From [Clostridium] hylemonae DSM 15053 (GTDB lineage Bacteria; Bacillota; Clostridia; Lachnospirales; Lachnospiraceae), in assembly GCF_008281175.1 (NCBI RefSeq), contig NZ_CP036524.1, positions 2,604,001 through 2,668,000 of the forward strand: DNA of 64,000 nt, written 5' to 3'. Of the stretch, positions 35,168 through 45,019 are shown one piece after another. Numbering within the stretch: the first letter of the stretch is position 1; each line of letters begins with the position of its first letter. Made by a program: the position numbers and the translations under genes. A model generated the notes under the pieces. It worked only from the letters and a program-made list of their open reading frames with translations. It did no database searches and had not been told where the DNA came from.

Positions 35168-36932
35168 CACTCTGCTTCCCGTCTCCCGGGAGCAGTATAC
35201 AGCACTTTGTGCCGTCTTCCTGCACCTCATATCCAAACCCCACGTCCTCTCCATATTTCAGCCGAAGCCTTGTCATAATGTTGATGATTCCATAGCCATG
35301 CTCTTTATCCGGGAAGCTTTTTTTCAGCTCTACGATAGGTACCTTTAAAAGGGCGTTGATCTTATCCACCATCTCCCGGCTCATCGGTGTCCCGTTATTA
35401 AATACCGTCAGGGAAAGCCTGCCCTGCAGTTCCTTTACTTCGATCCGTATAAATCCGCCGTCAAACATGTCGTTAAACCCATGCTTGATCGCATTTTCCA
35501 CAAGGGGCTGCAGGATCAGTTTCAGTATCCACCGCTTGTCTGCTTCTACCTGACAGTCGATCTCATAGTTGAAAAGATCTGCATTTCTGATCTGCTGGAT
35601 CTCCATATAGCTCTTTACGTTCTCCAGCTCGTCAGCCACCGTCACTATATCATTTCCCTTGCTCAGGGACAGGCGGAGGTAACTGGACAACGCATGGATC
35701 ATCTTCATGGTGACTTCTTCTCCGTTCATCCGTGCCAGCATATAAATGGTGTCCAGCGTATTATATAGGAAATGAGGGTTGATCTGATTGATCAGCACAT
35801 GCAGCTCACTTGTGCGAAGCTCCTTCTCCTGCTTTTTGATCTCATTTAAAAGCTGTTCGATATTGACGAGCATTTCATTATAAGAATGGCCGATCTTATC
35901 AAGCTCTGTATCCGTGTGTATGTCTACCTTGTGGCTGAAATCCTTGCCGTCAAAATTCTCCATCTCTTCACTGATCTTCTGGATCGGGCGTGTAAAGATA
36001 CGGGATACATAGAGGCTTACTCCTACCGCAATGAGCATGACAAGCGCATAGATCCCGATCAATACAAGAAGAATCTGACTCAGTCCCCTGCTCAAAACGG
36101 AATTTGGCACTATTGTAAAGATGGTAAGCCCGCTTTCCTTCTGCCGGTATGCCTGCAGTACGCCTCCCTGCAGGCGCAGTCCGCCTGAGACAATGCCTGA
36201 CTTTCCGCTCCCCGCCAGACTTACGATCTCCTCCCGGTCCGCCTTTGTCATAGAAAAACCTTCCGGATAGTTCTGCATGCAGAAGGTTCCGCCGCTGTCC
36301 ACGATTCCGACCGCAGCCTCCTCCATCGATTCCTCATCTTCCACCAGTCCCTGCAGGAACTGCTCATTCATCTTGAAAAACAACATTCCCGGCGCATGGG
36401 CATAATCCATGCTGCGCACATGTCTCCCAATGAACAGCGCTTCCTCCCCGGTGCCAAACAATGTGTCCCCGGTAAAGAACCATTCTGTCCTGGCATAATC
36501 TCCTGAAAGCCGGTCTTTAAAGCCGCTCTCTTTAAAATCTTCGTACGATATATTGGAATAGGATTTCGTATATACATTTTCCTTATTATCTACATAGCAG
36601 TATTCCGCAACATGTTCCAGATCGATATAGGCAAAATATTTACTGAGGGCGCTCTTCTCTACATTTTCCAGCCCTTTTGTTCTGAGGCTTTTCTGTACAC
36701 TGTCATCTGTGATGCACTCCGCTGTAACATCGTCCGTTTTTTTATACAGGTTGTCAAGCGATATCCCCATCTTCTCATTCATGAACTCATACTTGTCCAC
36801 AATGACGCTCGTCATATTTTTGCGCACGTACACCCACACTCCGATGCTTGAAAGCAGCAATGCCAGAATGAGAAGGGCAAGTGTGTGCATCAGATATTTT
36901 TTTTGAATTCCCGATGTTTTCCTTTTTCTCAT
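35157..36932 (-). CDS. YesM-type sensor histidine kinase
   Basis: 591 residues. Membrane helices at about 13-33 and 290-313 flank an extracellular Cache-like sensor; then a HAMP domain (SRIFTRPIQKISEEMENFDGKDF) and a His_kinase domain with INQINPHFLYNTLDTIYML, N-box LILQPLVENAIKHGF and G2-like EHGYGIINIMTRL. Such kinases sense extracellular carbohydrates and phosphorylate YesN regulators. Start overlaps the regulator stop by 4 bases. Confidence 0.94.
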   Translation of the reverse strand: MRKRKTSGIQKKYLMHTLALLILALLLSSIGVWVYVRKNMTSVIVDKYEFMNEKMGISLDNLYKKTDDVTAECITDDSVQKSLRTKGLENVEKSALSKYFAYIDLEHVAEYCYVDNKENVYTKSYSNISYEDFKESGFKDRLSGDYARTEWFFTGDTLFGTGEEALFIGRHVRSMDYAHAPGMLFFKMNEQFLQGLVEDEESMEEAAVGIVDSGGTFCMQNYPEGFSMTKADREEIVSLAGSGKSGIVSGGLRLQGGVLQAYRQKESGLTIFTIVPNSVLSRGLSQILLVLIGIYALVMLIAVGVSLYVSRIFTRPIQKISEEMENFDGKDFSHKVDIHTDTELDKIGHSYNEMLVNIEQLLNEIKKQEKELRTSELHVLINQINPHFLYNTLDTIYMLARMNGEEVTMKMIHALSSYLRLSLSKGNDIVTVADELENVKSYMEIQQIRNADLFNYEIDCQVEADKRWILKLILQPLVENAIKHGFNDMFDGGFIRIEVKELQGRLSLTVFNNGTPMSREMVDKINALLKVPIVELKKSFPDKEHGYGIINIMTRLRLKYGEDVGFGYEVQEDGTKCCILLPGDGKQSDEI

Positions 36933-38518
36933 GCCTCATATTCCTTTTTATATTCACTGGGAAGCTTTCCCGTATATTGCTTGAACAAATGAGAGAAATA
37001 AGACGGGTTGCTGATCCCAACCGTCTCACATATATTCCCGATGCTCGTTTTTCCTTCCTCCAGAAGACGTTTGGCTCTCTCCATCCTGCATTTCATCAGA
37101 TATTTCTTAAAGGTCATCTGAAAGGTATTTTTAAACGCCCGTCCGAAATAAACCGGGTTCAGATATACGTGGGAGGCGACAGACACGATAGACAAGTCTT
37201 CCTCATCCAGATGTTCTTCTATGTATGCCACTGCCTCTGACATATATTCTTTAAAATACTTTGTCTCATTGCTGTATGCATTATCTTTTCTCTTTTCAAT
37301 GGCGCTGCATAAGATCTTATAGCAGACGTCCACCGCTCTGGCCGCGTTAAGCTTCTGAAGGTTAGAGTAATAGTTTTTAAACTGCTTTTTCAATTCTTCC
37401 GTCATCCCGTAGGAATCCTCGATCATCAGCTCTGTTTTCAGCATGACTTTATGCATATACTGGCACTGCTGTTCTTCCTCCTGGGGAAGCCCGTAGATAA
37501 AATAGATAAATGCTTCTTTCAGCTCTTTTTCATCGTTCCTTCTGACAGCATTTACGATCAAAAGCTCTGTATCTACCGCGTTCGTTCTGTCTGTCCTGTC
37601 ATCCATATCCTCCGGTATGGTAAATGCGCCGGCCCCTGACATGCGCGCTATGTCAAAGAGCTTCCTGGCCTCCTCGCAGCTCCTTTTTATTCCCGTAATT
37701 CCTTTATACGGCTTTGAGATAGCCGCAATCACAGGATGTTCCCTTACCTTTGCCATCTCAAGTATATCTTTCAGTTCTCCGACCGCTCTGTTGTCCTTTG
37801 TCTTGACAATAAAGAGGTATGTCCCCTCTTCATTTTCCATTTTCCAGTAAGGGAAAAGATTTCCGATATTTTCTTCCAGAAGCTGCATCATGGCAAACCG
37901 CGCCGCTTCGTAGTTCAGAGAGTTTGTGATCTTATACGTCAGGTCAACGTCCGCGTATACTGTAATAAACCGGTCGTCCTTCTCAAGACCTGCTTCCAGC
38001 GTGTCAAATACTTTCTCCGCCTTCTCGACCGGAATCCGGTCCTGGACATATTTCTGTACTACAACCTGGAGAAAGCTGTCTGAGTCTTTTACGAGAAGCT
38101 TTTCCCAGTTATCGTATTTTTCTTCATTTCTGATCTGCTCCATGCACACGTTCCAGGCGCCCCGCATTGTTTCCATGAGCTTCTCGTCCGCGATCGGTTT
38201 TAACAGGTAAGCGTAAGCCCCCAGGTCACACGCCTGCTGTGCGTACTCAAAATCCCTGTACGCGCTGAGTACAACAAACAGGCAGTCCATTCCAAGATTT
38301 TCTATCTCTTCCATGACCATAAGACCGGATATCTTTTTCATCCGGATATCAGTCAGAACTACATGGGGCCGCTTTTCTTTTATGACCTCTATGGCCTGCT
38401 CTCCGTTCCTGGCGCTTCCCACTACCTCAAAGCCCATCCCGTTCCAGTCGAATGTTTTAAGGAGCCCCTCCAGTAAGATTGGTTCATCATCTACGATCAC
38501 TAATTTTAATAATTTCAT
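36929..38518 (-). CDS. YesN-type AraC response regulator
   Basis: 529-residue regulator: receiver 1-120 (D10/D11, phosphoacceptor D57 in VVLTDIRMKKISG, K in YLLKPIADEK), a long middle region of about 300 residues typical of YesN, and a C-terminal AraC DNA-binding domain (LSIVSVASHVYLNPVYFGRAFKNTF and TSIGNICETVGISNPSYFSHLFKQY). Start at 38518 follows GGAG at 6 bases. Likely activates the maltodextrin-type operon downstream and its own. Confidence 0.93.
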   Translation of the reverse strand: MKLLKLVIVDDEPILLEGLLKTFDWNGMGFEVVGSARNGEQAIEVIKEKRPHVVLTDIRMKKISGLMVMEEIENLGMDCLFVVLSAYRDFEYAQQACDLGAYAYLLKPIADEKLMETMRGAWNVCMEQIRNEEKYDNWEKLLVKDSDSFLQVVVQKYVQDRIPVEKAEKVFDTLEAGLEKDDRFITVYADVDLTYKITNSLNYEAARFAMMQLLEENIGNLFPYWKMENEEGTYLFIVKTKDNRAVGELKDILEMAKVREHPVIAAISKPYKGITGIKRSCEEARKLFDIARMSGAGAFTIPEDMDDRTDRTNAVDTELLIVNAVRRNDEKELKEAFIYFIYGLPQEEEQQCQYMHKVMLKTELMIEDSYGMTEELKKQFKNYYSNLQKLNAARAVDVCYKILCSAIEKRKDNAYSNETKYFKEYMSEAVAYIEEHLDEEDLSIVSVASHVYLNPVYFGRAFKNTFQMTFKKYLMKCRMERAKRLLEEGKTSIGNICETVGISNPSYFSHLFKQYTGKLPSEYKKEYEA

Positions 38519-38613
38519 ATACATCTCCATTTTTATCGTTTATCACTCGCAGCTTCTGCATTGGCTTGACTACCTCTATCATAACATATGCTCAGAACTT
38601 CTACACAAAAAAT

Positions 38614-38685
38614 GTTGTCCGGACAGGTACGTCTGCGCGGCAGTCTGACCGGACAACGCAAAAGCCGGCGCCCTGAGGCGCCGGC
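38614..38685 (-). terminator. Terminator hairpins behind the YitT gene
   Basis: On the minus strand GCCGGCGCC/GGCGCCGGC (38664-38672, 38677-38685; 4-base loop) is followed by TTTT, a good terminator. A second dyad GTTGTCCGG (38614-38622) with CCGGACAAC (38649-38657) lies beyond it. Confidence 0.8.
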
Positions 38686-38707
38686 CGCATCCATACATTC
38701 CTTTCCA

Positions 38708-39574
38708 TTACAAATTCTCATCCGCCAATTTATGAAAGTCCGCATGCTTTCCAAAGACATACATTAAAGGAATCACTCTTATAAAGCAGTCATGATCGTT
38801 CCGAGTAATGAACTCCTTTAGCTTAATATATTCCGCCGATGTACACACACAATCCATCTGTACCTTGTTTTCTCCGGAAAACCCTCCCTTTACTGTGTGC
38901 AGCGTTAAACTTTTCTGTATATTTTGAATCACAAAGCTCTCTATATCCTCCGTCCAGTCGCTCACGATCTGGATTTCATACATCTTTGGACCCCAGTTAA
39001 AAATTACATAATTCATACTATTGACAAAAATCAGCTGGCCAACAAAAGAATAGGCGAGTGAATCGAGCGAATACGCGGACAGCATGATCAGCATGATGAC
39101 ACTGTCCGCCAGGAGCATGATCGTTCGCAGCTCCCATGTTTTAAAGACAGACTTCCTCAATATTTTTCCAAGCGTATCCATTCCGCCATAAGAATAGCCG
39201 ATCCGGTATGTAATTCCTGATCCAACACCATATATGAGGCCAAACAGCGCCACGGCAATCAGTTTCTCTTCAAAAACAACAGCCAGTCTCACATGGCTGA
39301 CCGCCCATAATACCGCCGGATAAAGTATTGACAGAAATATAATATTCGATATTTCGCCTCGTCCAAGTACGATCAGCGCTGCCACTAATATTAGAAGGGC
39401 AATAAAATACGAAACGGCCGCATAATGTATTCCTGTCAGCTTCTGTACCGTCATTGCCAGCCCGGTGACTCCCGTAACCGCAAATTCATTTGGAACTGCC
39501 ACCCAGTTTACCGCTATGCTGCACATAATACAGCTGAACAGCAGCGGCACATATGTATGCTTAATCTTTTTCAC
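38708..39574 (-). CDS. YitT family membrane protein
   Basis: 288-residue protein with about six N-terminal hydrophobic segments (IAVNWVAVPNEFAVTGVTGLAMTV) and a C-terminal soluble DUF2179 domain (VKGGFSGENKVQMDCVCTSAEYIKLKEFI). The GTG at 39574 is chosen because GGAG lies 7 bases upstream; it overlaps the BCCT gene by 14 bases. YitT proteins are widespread in Firmicutes with no firm function, perhaps transport. Last gene of the FAD-oxidase operon. Confidence 0.85.
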   Translation of the reverse strand: MKKIKHTYVPLLFSCIMCSIAVNWVAVPNEFAVTGVTGLAMTVQKLTGIHYAAVSYFIALLILVAALIVLGRGEISNIIFLSILYPAVLWAVSHVRLAVVFEEKLIAVALFGLIYGVGSGITYRIGYSYGGMDTLGKILRKSVFKTWELRTIMLLADSVIMLIMLSAYSLDSLAYSFVGQLIFVNSMNYVIFNWGPKMYEIQIVSDWTEDIESFVIQNIQKSLTLHTVKGGFSGENKVQMDCVCTSAEYIKLKEFITRNDHDCFIRVIPLMYVFGKHADFHKLADENL

Positions 39575-41228
39575 CAGTTTTACTCCGCTTACCAAATATT
39601 TTTTCTAAGAAACTTTTTTTGTCAGGATTATAATTCTCCTCCAAAAGCCTCTCACTTTTGATCGGCCTTCCATCCTCCTCATAGTCCATTTTATTCAAAT
39701 CATATTTTTTCGGATTTCTCATGATCTTGATCCATCCGACGATACAGAAGATCATTAAAAAGGCAGACGGGAATCCGCCCAGATTAGAAAGTTTCTTTAA
39801 ACCTTCGACATCAAAGGCAACCAGCATGATGATACACAATGCGCCAATCGTAAGTCCCCACACAATTTTGAGTATCACCGGAGATTCCGTGTCGTCTACA
39901 GTCAGTCCCTCGGTACACAATCCACTCATGGCATTCGTATTGGAATCCGCCGCTGTTACAAATGACACAAATACGATCAGGAGAAACAACGGAATCATTA
40001 TGATCTGCAGAGGCAGACGTTCAAACACTGCATAAGTAGCGGCAGCTGTTCCGCTGTTGACCATCGCTTCGTTCACGCCATATCCGGCCAGCTCGAAATT
40101 GATCGCTGTTCCCGAAAAGATAACAAGCCAGATAAAACTGAAGACCGAAGGAAAGAAGAAGATCACTTCAATCGTTTCCTTTACCGAATATCCCTTTGAC
40201 ATTCGTCCGATGAACACTGCAGAAACCGGCATCCATGCCAGCATACAGCACCAGTAGAACGTGGGCCAGTTTTGTGACCATCCGTCTCCATAGCTCGTGG
40301 ATGTCCATAAACTGAGCTTAAGAAAATCATTTAAAAACAATCCTGCGCTCTCCACCATGAAATCGAGCAGATATGCCGTCGGCCCTGCCAGAAACACAAA
40401 AGCTCCCATGATCATATATATTCTGGAATTCACGGTCGATAAAATACGAATACCGTTCATAACTCCTGAAGCCGCCGAGACTACAAATGCCACGATAATG
40501 ACGATACCGCAGACGAGCCATACACCTGCTGATGATTGAATACCGCCGCCGGAAAGACTCTCCAGGCCGCCGCCAAGCAGTAATACCCCTGATCCAAGAG
40601 ATGCCGCCATTCCCGCGCACAGAGCAAACAGACAGATGCTGTCTACGACGGGTGTGATCTTTTCCGCCCTTTTTGTTCCGATCGTCGGCGCCAGCATCGA
40701 ACTGATTGCAAATTTCTGCTTCATATTATAAAATACAAACGCAAACAGCAGCGCCGGCAACGCATAAATTGCCATCGGTGAAAAGGTCCATTCCAACAGA
40801 ACCGTCTGCATTGCCCATACTACCGCGTCTCCTGAGCCCGGACCGCCGGCTACATTGACCGGAGGCGCATAGAGATGATACATCGGCTCCGCACAGGCCC
40901 ACAAAAGAATCCCCGCAGCCAGGATCGTACAGAGTATGATCCAGATATAGTTGGTATATTTCATCATTGGCCGGCACTTTGAGCCGCCGAACCGTACATT
41001 TTTGATCGGTGTTATATAAGAAATCACGATCACGGCTACTGCTATAAAAGTAACTGAATTAAACAGCCAGGAAAAATTTGTTAAGATCCATTTCGTAATC
41101 TTATCCATAACTAAAATAAAAGTGTCATAGTTTGTCAGATTTAAGACCAAAAGTGCAATCAGTAACAGCCACGGTGGTAAGAATACTGCCCATCTAATCT
41201 TCTTTACAGTTGTCTGTGCCTCTCTCAT
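39561..41228 (-). CDS. BCCT family transporter
   Basis: 555-residue betaine/carnitine/choline-type transporter with 12 hydrophobic segments. The signature region reads WSQNWPTFYWCCMLAWMPVSAVFIGRMSKGYSVKETI. It would move a quaternary ammonium or related zwitterion. Its place in a sugar/polyol-like oxidation operon suggests that the substrate carries a trimethylammonium or similar group, or that two different compounds are handled. Start site GAGGGAG; it overlaps the YcxB-like gene by 35 bases. Confidence 0.9.
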   Translation of the reverse strand: MREAQTTVKKIRWAVFLPPWLLLIALLVLNLTNYDTFILVMDKITKWILTNFSWLFNSVTFIAVAVIVISYITPIKNVRFGGSKCRPMMKYTNYIWIILCTILAAGILLWACAEPMYHLYAPPVNVAGGPGSGDAVVWAMQTVLLEWTFSPMAIYALPALLFAFVFYNMKQKFAISSMLAPTIGTKRAEKITPVVDSICLFALCAGMAASLGSGVLLLGGGLESLSGGGIQSSAGVWLVCGIVIIVAFVVSAASGVMNGIRILSTVNSRIYMIMGAFVFLAGPTAYLLDFMVESAGLFLNDFLKLSLWTSTSYGDGWSQNWPTFYWCCMLAWMPVSAVFIGRMSKGYSVKETIEVIFFFPSVFSFIWLVIFSGTAINFELAGYGVNEAMVNSGTAAATYAVFERLPLQIIMIPLFLLIVFVSFVTAADSNTNAMSGLCTEGLTVDDTESPVILKIVWGLTIGALCIIMLVAFDVEGLKKLSNLGGFPSAFLMIFCIVGWIKIMRNPKKYDLNKMDYEEDGRPIKSERLLEENYNPDKKSFLEKIFGKRSKTGEKD

Positions 41229-41742
41229 AAACTCCCTCTTTCCTCTGAAAATGTTTTATTTTTAGTTTCAATACTTCACGGACAAAAATTATTTCATCAG
41301 CATTCATAATTCGTTTCGGGATGCAGAATGTCATCTCCCGATTGGGCCGGATCGCGAAAACCAGCTCTGTTTCACACGCCCGGACATCTTTGTCTCCGTT
41401 CAAATAAATCTTCTGTCCTTTTTTTAATTCCAGATATCCCTCTTTTCTCAGCTTTAATTCATAATTCCCGCCTGTGCGGCTGACCTTTCCAGCCCCCTTT
41501 TTTGCTTTTAATACCGGAACATACCAGACTCCAAACATCATAAGTACGCATAAAAGGGCCAGGAAAGAGTAGCCGATATACTGTGGCTGCCTGGCATACA
41601 TCACTGTCGTGCTGGCGGCGCAGACCGCCAATAATAAAAATACAATTATTTTTGACGTTCGGCTTCGGCGGTCCAGTATTGCGTAAAATGTATCATATGC
41701 CTCCTGATAATTAATATCATATCGAAACTTTACACTATCCAT
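41194..41742 (-). CDS. YcxB-like membrane protein
   Basis: 182-residue protein: short N-terminal part, two hydrophobic segments (about 31-49 and 54-76), then a soluble YcxB-like C-terminal domain (GGNYELKLRKEGYLELKKGQKIYLN...FAIRPNREMTFCIPKRIMNADE). Function unknown. It lies between the FGGY kinase and the BCCT transporter and overlaps the latter, so it may assist that transporter. Confidence 0.6.
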   Translation of the reverse strand: MDSVKFRYDINYQEAYDTFYAILDRRSRTSKIIVFLLLAVCAASTTVMYARQPQYIGYSFLALLCVLMMFGVWYVPVLKAKKGAGKVSRTGGNYELKLRKEGYLELKKGQKIYLNGDKDVRACETELVFAIRPNREMTFCIPKRIMNADEIIFVREVLKLKIKHFQRKEGVYERGTDNCKED

Positions 41743-41764
41743 ACCGGCAGACTCTCCTTCCCTG

Positions 41765-43201
41765 TTATTTATTTAAGATTTCATATGTTGCCTTTAACAC
41801 TTCATCTGTGTGTTTTGTGATATTACAGTACACCTGTTTATTTAGTCTGTGGTACAGCTCCACATTCTCCTTGATGGGATAAAACACGTCGCGTACTTTT
41901 ACCATATGTTTTACCGCCTCTTCATAATTGCTGTACTCACCTATGGCGACAGCTGTATTAATGGCCGCCCCGATTCCCGCGGAACCATTCATTACGTTTC
42001 TTTTTGCCGGTAGGTTAAACACATCTGCAAAGATCTGCATAAACAGATCGCTGCCGGAGCCTCCTCCTGATATGACAATTTCATTTAGTTCTTTTCCAAG
42101 CTCTTCGCACATGGCATCACAATTATTCTTCATCGTATACGCGATCCCCTCCAAAATAGAGCGGTACATAAACGCTTCATTCATATGCGCTCCAAACCCG
42201 ATCATAACACCTCTTTTATATGGTTCCCATGCGTTAGCAAGCCAGTCCAGAACAGTCATAAGTCCATCGCTTCCCGGCGGGACGGCCTCTGCTTTTTTAT
42301 TCAGAAGCTCCTCCGGGGTCAATCCCTGTCCGGCAGCTTCCCGGATCAGCCCTTCACCAAATAAGTCTCTGAACCAGCTGACCGTCCACATTCCTCTTCT
42401 GATTCCATAGCTTTCGTAAATATATTTATATGGTATGGAGGACAAAATTGCCCAAAGCGCCTTCGGATCCTCCGGCATCTTCTCTCCCTGGATCATAAGC
42501 GTAATATATGTCCCGAGAGAGATCACCGCAGTCTCATCGTTGACGAGACCTGATCCCAATCCTTCCACTGCCTTATCACTTGTAGTGCAGACAACAGGGA
42601 TCCCCTTCGGAAATCCGGCTGCCTTATGTGCTTCTTCTGTCACCATCCCCAGTACACTGCCGGGGAGAACCGGATCAAACAACATCTTACGAGGCAGATT
42701 ATATTGCTTTTGCATGTCTTCATCTTCCGACCAGTCCCATTTATCATAATCCACTGGCCACTGGCCAAAATTATTTCCGATACAGTCTTTAAAAGCTCCC
42801 GTCAGCCGGCATCCGAGATACCCCGACACTGATGTCACATATGCCACGTCAGGATCCGCATGTTCGTACGGTCTTGACGTCCGGTCATCCATCCAGCTGA
42901 TAACAGGTGCCGCCAGCATTCCGTCCTCTTTTAGTAAAACTCTGCAGCACCTGATCCCACCCAGACCTATCCCGATTATACGGTCAGGACGCCCTGTGAA
43001 TTTTTTCATGACTTTTTGTCCTGCCGCACAGAGCGCATCCCACAAATCATCATCCGGATGCTCTACGATCCCAGGATCGCTCATATACATTGCCCTTAAT
43101 TTTTCTCTTCCTTCAGCGATAACGTTTCCATCCAGATCAAATATATAAACTTTCGCACTTTGTGATCCTACATCTATTCCGATGATATATTTCTCCTGCA
43201 T
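41765..43201 (-). CDS. FGGY family carbohydrate kinase
   Basis: 478-residue kinase of the FGGY/hexokinase-actin fold. The N-terminal phosphate loop is IIGIDVGSQSAKVYIFDLDG; the catalytic Asp is in PVISWMDDRTS and the C-terminal adenosine motif is EIVISGGGSGSDLFMQIFADVFNLPAK. Family members phosphorylate xylulose, glycerol, ribulose, erythritol and similar. Start at 43201 follows AAAGGA. In this operon it should phosphorylate a keto-sugar or polyol-like intermediate produced by the dehydrogenases. Confidence 0.92.
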   Translation of the reverse strand: MQEKYIIGIDVGSQSAKVYIFDLDGNVIAEGREKLRAMYMSDPGIVEHPDDDLWDALCAAGQKVMKKFTGRPDRIIGIGLGGIRCCRVLLKEDGMLAAPVISWMDDRTSRPYEHADPDVAYVTSVSGYLGCRLTGAFKDCIGNNFGQWPVDYDKWDWSEDEDMQKQYNLPRKMLFDPVLPGSVLGMVTEEAHKAAGFPKGIPVVCTTSDKAVEGLGSGLVNDETAVISLGTYITLMIQGEKMPEDPKALWAILSSIPYKYIYESYGIRRGMWTVSWFRDLFGEGLIREAAGQGLTPEELLNKKAEAVPPGSDGLMTVLDWLANAWEPYKRGVMIGFGAHMNEAFMYRSILEGIAYTMKNNCDAMCEELGKELNEIVISGGGSGSDLFMQIFADVFNLPAKRNVMNGSAGIGAAINTAVAIGEYSNYEEAVKHMVKVRDVFYPIKENVELYHRLNKQVYCNITKHTDEVLKATYEILNK

Positions 43202-43229
43202 TACAACCATCCTTTCTATATCCTAATTT

Positions 43230-43259
43230 ACCCTGGCCAGCCTTTACGCTGACCAGGGT
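43230..43259 (-). terminator. Intercistronic hairpin
   Basis: A 12-bp inverted repeat with one mismatch (43230-43241 with 43248-43259) lies between the SDR and kinase genes. No T-run follows, so an attenuator or RNA-processing role is more likely than full termination. Confidence 0.5.
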
Positions 43260-43285
43260 TATACTACAAAACAGGTATTGCTTTC

Positions 43286-44062
43286 TTATCTAGTGAGGAA
43301 TCCGCCGTCGACAGCAAGAATATGGCCATTTACAAACTGTGACGCCTGGCTTGCCAAAAATACAGTTGTTCCCATGAGATCATGAATTTCTCCCCATCTT
43401 CCTTCCGCTGTATGGTCCACGATCCACTTATCCCTCACCGGATCACTTGCGGATACTTCTGCAACCTTCGTTTTAAAATATCCCGGGGCAATACCATTCA
43501 CCTGAATGTTATACTGTGCAAGTTCGTCACAATACGCTTTTGTCAGTCCTGCTATCCCATGTTTACTTGCGGCATAGGCCGGTGACCATTGTCCTCCGAG
43601 AAAGCTGAACATAGAACATATATTGATCATTTTTCCACTTCGCCGGGGTATCATCACCTTTGCACACTCATGGCTCATTTCAAACGCGGCCGTAAGATTA
43701 ATGCGGATCATGGGATCCCAGTCTTCCCGGCCAAAGTCGAGAACATCTTTGCAGATTACGATGCCGGCACAGTTTACAAGAATGTCGACGGAGCCCAACT
43801 CTTTCACACACGCTTCAACTACTTTTTCAGGAACACCCGGCTTCGTGATATCAGCCTCCATATATACGGCTTTTCCGCCTTCTGCTTCGATCAGTTTATT
43901 GTACTGCGGGTCATCCGGCATGATACTGGGCATAAAGATATTTGCCCCGCCTTTTGCCAGAGCCAGAGAAAAAGCCTGTCCGAGTCCTGTGTTTCCGCCT
44001 GTGACAATTGCGTTTTTACCTTTTAATGAAAAATAATCCATATTAAAATCTGTGATCTGCAT
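43286..44062 (-). CDS. SDR family oxidoreductase
   Basis: 258-residue short-chain dehydrogenase similar to 2-dehydro-3-deoxygluconate 5-dehydrogenases. Cofactor loop VTGGNTGLGQAF, LVNCAG, Ser in INICSMFSF, and YAASK. Likely acts on the same carbon skeleton as the FAD oxidase and kinase of the operon. GAGAGGA precedes the start. Confidence 0.88.
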   Translation of the reverse strand: MQITDFNMDYFSLKGKNAIVTGGNTGLGQAFSLALAKGGANIFMPSIMPDDPQYNKLIEAEGGKAVYMEADITKPGVPEKVVEACVKELGSVDILVNCAGIVICKDVLDFGREDWDPMIRINLTAAFEMSHECAKVMIPRRSGKMINICSMFSFLGGQWSPAYAASKHGIAGLTKAYCDELAQYNIQVNGIAPGYFKTKVAEVSASDPVRDKWIVDHTAEGRWGEIHDLMGTTVFLASQASQFVNGHILAVDGGFLTR

Positions 44063-44080
44063 AACAAATCCTCTCTTTCT

Positions 44081-45019
44081 TTATTCCTTTTTTATACGTT
44101 CCAATAGCTTTGTTACAAATTCTATCGCGTCTCCTTCTACCACAATATCTGACAGACTGCATATAGGAGCATTTTTGTTTATATTTACAGAAATGATATA
44201 TGGTATATCTTTCAGCCCTTCAATGTGCTGCATGGAACCATAAATACCAAGTGCAATATACAGCTGCGGACTGACGATCTTACCTGACTGTCCGACTTGT
44301 ATGCTCCGTGACGCCATACCGCTGTCCACACTCTTTCTGCTGGCGGACACCATTGCGTTCAGACGTTTTGACAGAGGGTACAGCTGGTCAAATCTCCTGC
44401 CCACGCCTCCGCCTCCTGAAATAAGGACTTCCGCTTCTCTGATATCTGCCGTCTGTTTCTTGTCTTCTCTCCCCAGCTGTCTGATTCCCGACCGGATCGG
44501 TTCCTGAAAAAGATAAGGCTCTGTCTGCATTTTTTTCTGCTGCAGTCCGGTGTACGAAAAAGCGCCGAGCCTTGCACTCATCATGATCACTTGTGAATCC
44601 TTACTTGTGATCTTCGCCATTACCTTCCCGCTGAAAGCCGGCCGGATCATCAGTAATTTATCATCCAAAGTCTCAATATCCGTAATGTCGGCAGTGAGTC
44701 CGGACTCAAGTTTGACCGCAAGCAGCGGCGCCAGCATTCTTCCTGTCCAGGTAGACGGAATGATCACACAGCAGAACTCATGCTCACGGCACATCTGTTC
44801 CAAGACAGAAGCCATCCAGCGGGCATCGTACCGGCTTCTTTCATCCGGCGGCAGCAGCAGTAAATGGTCAAACCAGCACGGCACCTGCTTTTCTTCCACC
44901 CACCCGGCCGCATATGTGATCATCTCGTTTTTGTTATATGCTTTTTCAATAATTTCCAGAAGTTGTGCCGATTCATTCGGATATTCCTGATCAAGATAAA
45001 TCATTATTTTATTCTTCAT
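44081..45019 (-). CDS. etfA: Electron transfer flavoprotein, alpha subunit
   Basis: 312-residue ETF alpha. The C-terminal FAD domain is well conserved: LISGGGGVGRRFDQLYPLSKRLNAMVSASRKSVDSG, then QVGQSGKIVSPQLYIALGIYGSMQH and INKNAPICSLSDIVVEGD. It takes electrons with the beta subunit from a flavoprotein dehydrogenase, here presumably the FAD oxidase encoded upstream. Start at 45019 follows AAGGGG and overlaps the beta gene by 11 bases. No ferredoxin or quinone oxidoreductase gene is nearby, so the final acceptor is unknown. Confidence 0.92.
   Translation of the reverse strand: MKNKIMIYLDQEYPNESAQLLEIIEKAYNKNEMITYAAGWVEEKQVPCWFDHLLLLPPDERSRYDARWMASVLEQMCREHEFCCVIIPSTWTGRMLAPLLAVKLESGLTADITDIETLDDKLLMIRPAFSGKVMAKITSKDSQVIMMSARLGAFSYTGLQQKKMQTEPYLFQEPIRSGIRQLGREDKKQTADIREAEVLISGGGGVGRRFDQLYPLSKRLNAMVSASRKSVDSGMASRSIQVGQSGKIVSPQLYIALGIYGSMQHIEGLKDIPYIISVNINKNAPICSLSDIVVEGDAIEFVTKLLERIKKE

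Noticed and set aside
35157-35254. Longer start of the second binding lipoprotein at 35254
   Set aside because: It would add a basic non-signal extension over the kinase end; the start at 35167 gives a complete lipoprotein signal.
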